64,000 nucleotides of DNA, taken from positions 821,501 to 885,500 of the forward strand of contig NZ_NPZB01000001.1 in the NCBI RefSeq assembly GCF_002895945.1, given 5' to 3'. The DNA is from Solilutibacter silvestris. GTDB taxonomy: Bacteria; Pseudomonadota; Gammaproteobacteria; Xanthomonadales; Xanthomonadaceae. The number at the start of each line of letters is the position of its first letter. Within the stretch, counting starts at the first letter, position 1. Shown here in pieces: positions 15,575 to 22,036 of the stretch. Both the position numbers and the translations under genes were made by a program. The notes beneath the pieces are model-generated. The model saw only the letters and a list, made by a program, of their open reading frames with translations, was not told the DNA's origin and made no database searches.

Positions 15575-15632
15575 GTGCCTGCATTTCCGTTGGTTTCCTG
15601 CGGAAATTGTGGGCTATCCATCTCAAATCTGC

Positions 15633-15657
15633 TGGGTGCAGGTGCTACCTAATACCG
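15633..15657 (-). repeat. right terminal inverted repeat (25 bp)
   Basis: Reads TGGGTGCAGGTGCTACCT and ends AATACCG at 15657. It is the reverse complement of 2090-2114 with one mismatch. An unrelated small stem, ATTTCCG-N11-CGGAAAT, lies just inside at 15583-15607. Confidence 0.9.
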
Positions 15658-15665
15658 GTTTCATG
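15658..15665. repeat. right target-site duplication GTTTCATG
   Basis: Identical, in the same orientation, to 2082-2089 and directly outside the right terminal repeat. Removing 2090-15665 restores a continuous non-coding leader upstream of the 15740 gene. Confidence 0.88.
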
Positions 15666-15739
15666 AATGCGCGGAATGGCGTGCTTGTTTCACGCCGTGC
15701 ACATGGAAGAACCGCGATGCTTTGTAAAGGAGCAATCGC

Positions 15740-15850
15740 ATGAACGAAAAGCATCCAATCAATCCGCAGCAGATGCCAAGGCACCAGGATGCAGGTTTCA
15801 TCATTGGGAAAGCTGCCCATATCGATGACGGCGCCCGTCTGGGCGCTTGA
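15740..15850 (+). CDS. 36-residue small protein upstream of the iron-permease-like gene
   Basis: ATG 15740 follows TAAAGGAG with good spacing. The product MNEKHPINPQQMPRHQDAGF continues to IIGKAAHIDDGARLGA and stops six bases before the next ATG. It may be a genuine small protein or a leader peptide coupled to the next gene. The transposon lies 83 bases upstream and could have separated it from its promoter. No family recognised. Confidence 0.45.
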   Translation: MNEKHPINPQQMPRHQDAGFIIGKAAHIDDGARLGA

Positions 15851-15855
15851 ACGCC

Positions 15856-16263
15856 ATGACGAAGTTCTCGCTTTTCGCCTACAAAACCGCGCGCCTGTCA
15901 GGGCGACCTCCAGCGTTCCTGGTGGCATCACTCCTGATTCTGATTTGGTTGATTAGCGGGCCGGTCTTCCACTTCAGCGATACATGGCAGCTCATCATCA
16001 ATACCGGGACGACCATCGTCACTTTCCTGATGGTGTTTTTGATTCAAAACACCCAGAACCGGGATACGGATGCGATCCAGATGAAGCTGGATGAACTCAT
16101 TCTCGTGACACGGAAAGCCCGGAACAGTCTTTTGGATCTGGAAGACCTGGACGAACCTGAGATTGATCGACTCAGGAGCCATTTTGTGAAGATCGCAAAG
16201 AAAGAAATGCAAGAGGGAGCAATCGTCGAACCGATTGGAGAGGGAGAGAGTTCCAGTTCATGA
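15856..16263 (+). CDS. low-affinity iron permease-family membrane protein
   Basis: 135 residues from ATG 15856; a TTG at 15847 is also in frame. Two membrane segments (~17-34 and ~41-62; FLVASLLILIWLISGPVFHF and IVTFLMVFLIQNTQNRDTDA) are followed by a cytoplasmic helical tail (AIQMKLDELILVTRKARNSL). The QNTQNRDT...KLDELI signature is that of the low-affinity iron permease family (PF04120). Bacterial members are rarely tested, so iron transport is a family inference. It is followed by the CBS-domain gene after 30 bases, probably in one transcript. Confidence 0.85.
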   Translation: MTKFSLFAYKTARLSGRPPAFLVASLLILIWLISGPVFHFSDTWQLIINTGTTIVTFLMVFLIQNTQNRDTDAIQMKLDELILVTRKARNSLLDLEDLDEPEIDRLRSHFVKIAKKEMQEGAIVEPIGEGESSSS

Positions 16264-16293
16264 CTCAAGCATGCTGCCAAGGAGAAAACAGAC

Positions 16294-16728
16294 ATGAATG
16301 ACGTAAGCACGGTGATGACATCAAACCCCGTTGGTTGCAAGCTTCATACCCCTGTGCGCGATGTTGCAAAGTTGATGCTGGAAAATGATTGCGGGCAGAT
16401 CCCTGTCCTTGACGATGTTGGAGCGCCGATCGGTGTGGTGACGGATCGGGATATCGCCTTGCGTGTTGTTGCGCGTGGTGGCGATCCAATGACGCAAGCG
16501 AGCGCCATCATGACAACGCCGGTCAAGGCTGTGCATGTGGACAGCGATCTCAAGGAATGCCTGGCGCTGATGGAGAATGCGCAGATTCGTCGCGTCCCGG
16601 TGATCGATGGCGCCGGGAAACTGGTCGGCATGGTTGCCGTCGCGGATATCGCGCGCGCATGCAAGGACCAGCCGACGGCCTCCGTGGTCAAAGAGGTTTC
16701 CCAGCCGCCTGCAAAAGCGGCCCATTGA
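16294..16728 (+). CDS. CBS-domain pair protein
   Basis: 144 residues after an AAGGAG ribosome site. Two CBS motifs fill the protein: residues ~1-58 (VMTSNPVGCKLHTPVRDVAK ... GVVTDRDIALRVVA) and ~66-125 (IMTTPVKAVHVDSDLKECLA ... RVPVIDGAGKLVGMVAVADI). Paired CBS domains bind adenine nucleotides and act as energy or stress sensors. No effector domain is attached, so it would act on a partner protein. It lies in a run of small stress-type genes. Confidence 0.92.
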   Translation: MNDVSTVMTSNPVGCKLHTPVRDVAKLMLENDCGQIPVLDDVGAPIGVVTDRDIALRVVARGGDPMTQASAIMTTPVKAVHVDSDLKECLALMENAQIRRVPVIDGAGKLVGMVAVADIARACKDQPTASVVKEVSQPPAKAAH

Positions 16729-16748
16729 TTGCATCGGGTAGTGAAACC

Positions 16749-17030
16749 ATGGGCAGAAGAGCGCCGCGCGTCCATACATCACAAGACAGCATTGCACATC
16801 TGAATGCATTGCAATTCGGACTGGATTCGGAATTGCTGGTCGAATTGCAAATGCGGGACGGACGCACATTGATCGGAACGGTCGTGGAACGACCAGCCGT
16901 TCAGCTGTTTCTTGATCCGCAAGACAACGAAGGCTCCAATGGACAGGTTGCACTGGACATCTCGGGCACAGGCATCCAGCTGTTATGGCTGGATGAAATC
17001 GCGGGATTCAGCAGGTTGGGTACAAGCTGA
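16749..17030 (+). CDS. DUF3247-family protein
   Basis: 93 residues. The core ELLVELQMRDGRTLIGTVVE, then RPAVQLFLDPQDNEGSNGQV and LLWLDEIAGFSRLG, matches my recollection of the DUF3247 family, which is largely confined to Xanthomonadaceae. The pattern suggests a small beta barrel of Sm/SH3 type. The function is unknown. It begins 20 bases after the CBS gene, so the two are likely co-transcribed. It is useful as a lineage marker. Confidence 0.82.
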   Translation: MGRRAPRVHTSQDSIAHLNALQFGLDSELLVELQMRDGRTLIGTVVERPAVQLFLDPQDNEGSNGQVALDISGTGIQLLWLDEIAGFSRLGTS

Positions 17031-17090
17031 CTTTGAAGCAGGCAATCGCTTGCCGCACAGTCTGTTCCCGCGGTTGCAAATCGCTGTCAA

Positions 17091-17120
17091 ACCAAAGGGC
17101 TCCATAGGGAACCCTTTGGT
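17091..17120. terminator. hairpin between convergent genes
   Basis: ACCAAAGGG-N12-CCCTTTGGT is a perfect 9-bp stem between the DUF3247 gene and the convergent gene ending at 17145. T-runs are weak on both sides, so it may be a bidirectional, possibly Rho-assisted, terminator. Confidence 0.55.
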
Positions 17121-17144
17121 CATGTCAATTCTTTCGCCGCCCGG

Positions 17145-17327
17145 CTAGTGGTGGCCGCCATGGCGAGAACTGGCTTTCTTTCCTCCGCCGTCTTGTTTAT
17201 TGACGGTGGCCCAGGCAATTCGCTCTGCGGTTTCCTTGCCCTTTCCGGAGCGTTCTTCACTGTGCTCGATGTGCTTGGCTTGGCGCTTCTGCTTGTCCGT
17301 ATAGCTTGATTTGTCTCCACGGGGCAT
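17145..17327 (-). CDS. small basic stress-type protein (plasmid-stabilisation-like annotation family)
   Basis: 60 residues from ATG 17327 (ATG 17342 adds five). The sequence MPRGDKSSYTDKQKRQAKHI...TAERIAWATVNKQDGGGKK is typical of a widespread small, highly charged family often labelled plasmid stabilisation protein, without good evidence for that role. It ends in a His/Gly-rich tail. It is predicted to be disordered and helical and may bind nucleic acid. It is convergent with the DUF3247 gene. Confidence 0.75.
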   Translation of the reverse strand: MPRGDKSSYTDKQKRQAKHIEHSEERSGKGKETAERIAWATVNKQDGGGKKASSRHGGHH

Positions 17328-17355
17328 ATCAGTCTCCTTCAAGTTTCGTCATCAT

Positions 17356-17793
17356 TCATCGAATCTTTTCAATCGTGAATCCACCAACCTCGACGCCCAG
17401 ATTGACGCCTTCGCCTTTCCCGGCCAAGGCCAGCGAAACATTACCCTTGGTCAGGACTTGCAAGGATCCGGACTTGGCCAAGCCGGCGTTGACTTCGGCC
17501 TTGGCATAGGTGCCCAGGACATCATTGATATTGTGGACATCGGTAAAACGCCCGGTGCCCTTGTCGATTTGCCATTTCCCGATGCTGGCACCCAAGGCCT
17601 TCGCCGAGATCTTTACCGGGATCGATTGCTTGTTCGAGCAATCCACGGTTCCGGTGCCCGTCGCCGACGAAACCACCATGGACCAGCCATCCAATTTGTA
17701 ATGCAATTTGCAGTCGAGTTCTGCGGCATTCGCTATCGATGGAGAAGCAATAATCATCGCTACAGCAAGTAATGGTGCTTTTGTGATTTTCAT
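17356..17793 (-). CDS. exported hypothetical protein, 145 aa
   Basis: A Sec signal (APLLAVAMIIASPSIANAAE) starts from ATG 17793. A longer frame up to 17835 lacks a good start. The mature part is beta-rich with alternating Gly/Val (VVSSATGTGTVDC, LSLALAGKGEGVNL-like repeats) and two cysteines near the start. It is probably periplasmic or outer-membrane associated. I do not recognise the family with confidence. It is followed by the small basic protein gene in the same direction. Confidence 0.72.
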   Translation of the reverse strand: MKITKAPLLAVAMIIASPSIANAAELDCKLHYKLDGWSMVVSSATGTGTVDCSNKQSIPVKISAKALGASIGKWQIDKGTGRFTDVHNINDVLGTYAKAEVNAGLAKSGSLQVLTKGNVSLALAGKGEGVNLGVEVGGFTIEKIR

Positions 17794-17996
17794 GCTGCGT
17801 CCTCCTTTTGGGACGCACCGACCATAAAACGGCATTGGATAATCTGCAGTGATACTCGCGTGAGAAATTTGATATTCAGAATTTGTTCAAGTTGTAGGTT
17901 GAGCTGTACCAATTGAGGCGCGTTGATTTCAAGGAGCCCTGCGTGAACATGCAAGTGCTCGCGCAACCAGCGCCGCGTGGTCGCTGGCGGCTTCCG

Positions 17997-19865
17997 TCAT
18001 TTCATCCTTACCTCATAGATCAGGGGATAAGTCGACGAGTCAATCAACTTGGGGGGTTGAGGCAGCTTCCAAGTGGTTTCCACTTGCTTCGCGACGCAGG
18101 AGGTCCAGGCATTGACCGGGCGCACGTCGACGTTCTTGAGCCTTCCGTCTGACTGAACATCCATGACCGCCTCAAACTGCGGGTTTGTGATCGCTTTGAG
18201 CGTGGAATTGCAAGCGCCGATCGCTTTTCCAAGATGGTTATCCTTCGACGATCTGAGGAGCTCGAAATACGGGCGGCCTTGGACAGAGCGTTCAAGCGCT
18301 TTGGCTCGCAGTGCGCGGGCATCGAACATTTCGGACGGCGAAGCCGTGCCATCCATTCCCGCTTTGATCAAACGAACCGTCTTCACGTCCGCGGCGTGAT
18401 AGCTCCAACGCTTCGGGTCATTCAGCGCGATGAATCGTTCCATCGCTTTCTTCGAGCCGGGGGCGTCAAAGCCGATCAGATAGAGGCGCTGGCGCCAGCC
18501 TTCAGGATTCTCAGGATAGGCGGCGAGCAGGTCGTCGATGCACTTTCCCGCTTCGTCGAGCTGTTTTGCATCGAGGAGTACGCCGCAGTAGCTGTTATAG
18601 GCGTCCTCCTGCGTCTTCTCGTCTGCAATCGCCCGTTTGTAGTAAGGCGCTGCAGCTGATGGTCCTTCGATTTCGCGCAGAATATCGCCAAGCTGTTGCA
18701 GCGCGAGACCGTTGCCAGGGTCCAGTGCGACTGCCCGCTCGGCATCAGCGCGAGCCCATTTGGTTTCACCGATTCGCCGAAGTGCCAACGCGCGGAATCG
18801 CGACTCCTGGGCGTAACCGGGCGAGAATCGGAGTGCTTGTGACAGGTACACCAGTGACTTCCAAGTGTCGTTCTTGCGCAGGTAAGCCCCACCAACCAAC
18901 CTGAAAAATCCGGCGTTCGGAACCTTGTACGCCGCAGGCTCCAGCACGGCAATTGCCTGCGCATCGCTGTCATCCAACCGATCTATTTCGTAATACTCGT
19001 CATTGAATGCAAAGAGCCCGAGTACGGGGTTGGTCGTCACCTTCGCTTGGGCATATGCAGACACGGCTTGCATGGCGGCATCAGATCCGCCCCAGCGCGG
19101 CTCCGCCGCGGTCATCATTTCCTCAACGACGTAATAGGATGCCGGGTCTGCTTCCAGACATTTCTTCGTCGCATACATCTGTAGTTCGTTTGAGCTTTGC
19201 CGGCCGATGGCCATCAATCCATGGCATGCCGGGAGAAGCTTGGGACTCGCCTCCATGGCATTGGTGTATTCCTTGGCCGCGTCGACAAAATAGGCATTCA
19301 TTTTTTGCAGGCTTTCGGCAGGCGTATCCCGGGCGAACTTGCCGCCGCGAGCCGCCCATCCACGACCCGCAAGCACATGACCCAACGCGGTGCGTGCAAA
19401 GGGGCTCTCTGGTGCCGCGCCAAGCCACGCGCGGGCAATGCGTTCTGCCTTGTCGCGATCGCGGTTGGAAAACACCTGGAAGGCAATGCTGATTTGCTCA
19501 CGCTGTGCCGGGTCCACGTAGTGGGCTTGCAGTAGCGCGCTGAAATCGGCATCGAGTGTTGCCGCTCCATTGGGTTGCGCCAGTTTCTTTTCGATATCGT
19601 CCAGCGTGTAGCGAGGTGGAGTGAGGAACATCGTGCATCGCGCTTTTGCGATCCCGGGTGCCCACGTATTGTTGGGCAGGTCCGGGTAGGCAAGGCAACG
19701 CTGCAATGGATCGGCGATGGCGTCCGCCTTGCGAACTGCGGCGAAGTACGCCGCGTATTCGGCTGGTGGCGCTTTGGCAGAAGTCGCCGCAAGCGCGGGA
19801 GCAAAGACCAGGGCCAATGGCAAGGCCAGAAAAGGATAGCGTTTCAATCGAACTCCCCTGTACAT
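17997..19865 (-). CDS. exported TPR protein, DUF4034-type
   Basis: 622 residues with a signal peptide (YPFLALPLALVFAPALAA). The N-terminal half (~35-300) resembles DUF4034 proteins, with periodic cysteines (LQRCLAYPD, LLPACHG, TKKCLEAD). Residues ~320-480 are tetratricopeptide repeats (AQESRFRALALRRIGETKWA, GLALQQLGDILREIEG). The last ~90 residues (AVMDVQSDGRLKNVDVRPVN, VAKQVETTWKLPQPP) look like the TonB/AgmX C-terminal fold that handles peptide partners. It is probably a periplasmic scaffold. It stands alone; upstream are 190 bases without a clear gene, then the DUF2058 gene. Confidence 0.8.
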   Translation of the reverse strand: MYRGVRLKRYPFLALPLALVFAPALAATSAKAPPAEYAAYFAAVRKADAIADPLQRCLAYPDLPNNTWAPGIAKARCTMFLTPPRYTLDDIEKKLAQPNGAATLDADFSALLQAHYVDPAQREQISIAFQVFSNRDRDKAERIARAWLGAAPESPFARTALGHVLAGRGWAARGGKFARDTPAESLQKMNAYFVDAAKEYTNAMEASPKLLPACHGLMAIGRQSSNELQMYATKKCLEADPASYYVVEEMMTAAEPRWGGSDAAMQAVSAYAQAKVTTNPVLGLFAFNDEYYEIDRLDDSDAQAIAVLEPAAYKVPNAGFFRLVGGAYLRKNDTWKSLVYLSQALRFSPGYAQESRFRALALRRIGETKWARADAERAVALDPGNGLALQQLGDILREIEGPSAAAPYYKRAIADEKTQEDAYNSYCGVLLDAKQLDEAGKCIDDLLAAYPENPEGWRQRLYLIGFDAPGSKKAMERFIALNDPKRWSYHAADVKTVRLIKAGMDGTASPSEMFDARALRAKALERSVQGRPYFELLRSSKDNHLGKAIGACNSTLKAITNPQFEAVMDVQSDGRLKNVDVRPVNAWTSCVAKQVETTWKLPQPPKLIDSSTYPLIYEVRMK

Positions 19866-20055
19866 GCTATTGACGCCCCGAGCGCCGCGTCACGATACCA
19901 AAGGCCGGCGCCAGAAATGGCTTCCGGCTTGGTGCAGATCCCGTTATGCAGCTCACGACAAGTCAAGAAGAGCTTGTTTCGGGCGCGGGATTTGAACGAT
20001 GGCGTCGAGGGCGGAGATGGCCGGTTACGACCCGAAGCCGCCGTTCAATTCACGG

Positions 20056-20610
20056 TTACCAAACCAAATCGTCGGGCACCTGGAACTGCGCGTAATACGC
20101 ATCGTCTTCGGAGGTTCCGACGGAAGGCTCGGTGTCCGCGTCCTGGCCATGATCGAGCACGATCATGCTGGCATCGCGTTCGCGCACCTTGTCGCCGGCC
20201 GCGCGCGGTAACAGCTCATAGCGGTCGCCCAGACGCGCAATCACCAACGTGCCGGAGGACAGCTTCTTGCGCAGGTCCTCGTCGACAAGCAGGGTGCGGA
20301 TGGCGCCGTCGGCAGTAAAGCGGTATTCGCTCTCTCCAAAGCGCGGCACTTTCTTGTCCTCGATGATTTGCCGCGCCTGGGCACGAAGTTCAGTAATGCG
20401 CGCCTGAGCTTTGCGCTCGGCGGCAAGCGCACGGTCTCGCTCGACCTTTTCGAGCCGGGCCCGCTCTGCTTCGCGCTGGATTTCGTTGGGCTCGGACGGC
20501 CCTTTCGCATGCCGGGCCTTGTTCTGCTCGCGTGCCACCTCGGCCACCTTGGATTTCTTGACCAGGCCCGCCTTGAGCAACTGTTCCTGGAGCGGATTCG
20601 CCTTCGCCAT
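20056..20610 (-). CDS. DUF2058-family protein (YaiL-like)
   Basis: 184 residues from ATG 20610 (MAKANPLQEQLLKAGLVKKS), the standard DUF2058 start. A long charged coiled coil (~20-85) is followed by the conserved C-terminal part (YRFTADGAIRTLLVDEDLRK, LVIARLGDRYELLPRAAGDK). It is cytoplasmic; E. coli YaiL is described as nucleoprotein-associated, without a defined mechanism. It is divergent from the YgjP-like gene across 71 bases. Confidence 0.88.
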   Translation of the reverse strand: MAKANPLQEQLLKAGLVKKSKVAEVAREQNKARHAKGPSEPNEIQREAERARLEKVERDRALAAERKAQARITELRAQARQIIEDKKVPRFGESEYRFTADGAIRTLLVDEDLRKKLSSGTLVIARLGDRYELLPRAAGDKVRERDASMIVLDHGQDADTEPSVGTSEDDAYYAQFQVPDDLVW

Positions 20611-20681
20611 ATCGCCGTTTCTCGTCGAAGATTTCCCAGCCATCATACTTACGGTCCGACCGCGTTCGCCCCCTTCTGCCG

Positions 20682-21179
20682 ATGGAACCTTTGAAGTACC
20701 TCGCCGGCTACCCACAACACATGCAGGCGCGGGTGCGCGAGCTGATCGAACAAGATCGGCTGGGCACGATACTCGCCGACAAGTACGGCCAGAGTCACGC
20801 CGTGCGCAGCGACAGCCAGCTGTACGATTACGTCCAGGCGCTCAAAGACGAGCACCTGCGCAGAGCGGTGCCGCTGGGCAAGGTGGTCTACGACAGCAAG
20901 CTGCAGGTGATGAAACACGCGCTCGGCACTCACACCGCCATTTCCCGGGTGCAGGGCGGCAGGCTCAAGGCCAGCCGCGAGATTCGCATCGCCACCGTGT
21001 TCCGCGATGCGCCCGCTGCGTTCCTGAAGATGATCGCGGTGCATGAACTCGCGCACTTGAAGGAAACCGAGCACAACAAGTCTTTCTACCAGCTGTGCAC
21101 GCACATGGAGCCGGACTACCACCAGATGGAGTTCGACTTGCGCCTGTACCTGACTCATCTGGATGCAGGGCAGCGCTGA
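20682..21179 (+). CDS. YgjP/M48-like zinc metallopeptidase
   Basis: 165 residues. The zinc motif HELAH (H121-E122-H125) is followed by LKETEHNKSFYQLC, the WLSS-type YgjP signature (HELAHLxExxHNxxFW). This gives a third ligand in EHNKSF and a conserved tail around MEPDYHQMEFDLRLY. It is a cytoplasmic protein; some YgjP relatives have been reported as UTP pyrophosphatases, others remain predicted peptidases. It is a single gene closed by a strong terminator. Confidence 0.88.
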   Translation: MEPLKYLAGYPQHMQARVRELIEQDRLGTILADKYGQSHAVRSDSQLYDYVQALKDEHLRRAVPLGKVVYDSKLQVMKHALGTHTAISRVQGGRLKASREIRIATVFRDAPAAFLKMIAVHELAHLKETEHNKSFYQLCTHMEPDYHQMEFDLRLYLTHLDAGQR

Positions 21180-21220
21180 GGCAGCTCTTGGCCGAAACCA
21201 GCTCAGCCCAACCCACCAGC

Positions 21221-21250
21221 AAAAACGGGACCTCACGGTCCCGTTTTTTC
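21221..21250. terminator. bidirectional intrinsic terminator
   Basis: AAAACGGGAC-CTCACG-GTCCCGTTTT, with A-runs on the left and T-runs on the right. It serves the YgjP-like gene (plus strand) and nrdJb (minus strand), whose stop is at 21273. Confidence 0.9.
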
Positions 21251-21272
21251 GCCCAACCAAACCCTCACTCCA

Positions 21273-22034
21273 TCACCCGCACTTGCTATACCCGCAATTC
21301 AAGCATGTCGCGCAGCCATCCATGATCACCACCGCCTTGTTGTTGCACTTGTGGCACATGGTGGCGCTGGGCGGGAAGCTGGTGCCTTCGCCGGTCACCG
21401 CGATGTCTTCCTCGACGGTCAGCGGCGCGGCGTTAGCGTTTTTTTTTGAGTGTTGCTGCTCGAAGGCGCGGCGTTTCTCGGTGATCAGCGCGCGCTGGTG
21501 CTCGTCCATGTCGGGGTCATGCATCATGCCGATGGTCTTGAGGTGGTCCTCGACGATGCTGCCGAGTTCCGCCACCAGTGACGGCATGTAGACGCCGCCT
21601 GCCTTGTAGTAGCCGCCCTTGGGATCGAACACCGCCTTCATTTCATCGACGATGAAGGTGACGTCGCCGCCCTTGCGGAACACCGCCGACATGATGCGTG
21701 TCAGCGCGACGATCCACTGGAAGTGTTCCATCGACTTCGAGTTGATGAAGACTTCGAACGGGCGGCGCAGTTCGTGTTCGGTGCCGGCGTTGAGCACGAT
21801 GTCGTTGATGGTCACGTACATCGCGTGTTCCACCAGCGGCGACTTGATCTTGTAGGTGCTGCCGATCAGGATTTCCGGACGCTCGATCTTCTCGTGCATC
21901 TGGATCACGTCGGCCATCGGAAGCTCGGCTTCCACCTTCTCGCGCGCCACGCTTCCGCCCGCTTGCGGCGGCGTCTTGTCGTCCGCGGTGACGACGTTGT
22001 AACCCTTGATTTTCTGATCGATCTTGACGGCCAT
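21273..22034 (-). CDS. nrdJb: B12-dependent ribonucleotide reductase, C-terminal TSCPD/zinc subunit (NrdJb)
   Basis: 253 residues. It contains the TSCPD domain found at the C-terminus of class II reductases (about 85-180; VFINSKSMEHFQWIVALTRI, FRKGGDVTFIVDEMKAVFDP). It ends in a four-Cys zinc ribbon and redox tail (CHKCNNKAVVIMDGCATCLN-CGYSKCG) that should re-reduce the active site. Its ATG lies two bases after the stop of nrdJa, so the enzyme is split as in Pseudomonas NrdJa/NrdJb. Both polypeptides are expected to act together in deoxyribonucleotide synthesis. Confidence 0.93.
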   Translation of the reverse strand: MAVKIDQKIKGYNVVTADDKTPPQAGGSVAREKVEAELPMADVIQMHEKIERPEILIGSTYKIKSPLVEHAMYVTINDIVLNAGTEHELRRPFEVFINSKSMEHFQWIVALTRIMSAVFRKGGDVTFIVDEMKAVFDPKGGYYKAGGVYMPSLVAELGSIVEDHLKTIGMMHDPDMDEHQRALITEKRRAFEQQHSKKNANAAPLTVEEDIAVTGEGTSFPPSATMCHKCNNKAVVIMDGCATCLNCGYSKCG

Positions 22035-22036
22035 GC

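Larger units (their letters stand above)
2090..15657. mobile_element. 13.57-kb IS1595-family transposon carrying RHS-type toxin cargo
   Basis: The boundaries are read directly: 25-bp inverted repeats at 2090-2114 and 15633-15657 (one mismatch) with an 8-bp direct duplication outside each. The transposase (14125-15144) sits near the right end. Cargo in order: XRE regulator, lipoprotein, 819-aa protein, exported candidate immunity protein, RHS/YD-repeat toxin, transglutaminase-like protein, free-standing RHS tip, four-helix membrane protein, transposase, frameshifted accessory gene. The insertion point is intergenic, upstream of the small gene at 15740. IS1595-family elements with passenger genes are known, but this size is unusual. 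An intact duplication suggests a single insertion event that has not been rearranged at its ends. Confidence 0.88.

Noticed and set aside
19990..20020. GGGATTTGAAC string resembling the T-arm of a tRNA on the minus strand
   Set aside because: The stem bases do not pair and no acceptor or anticodon arm can be found.
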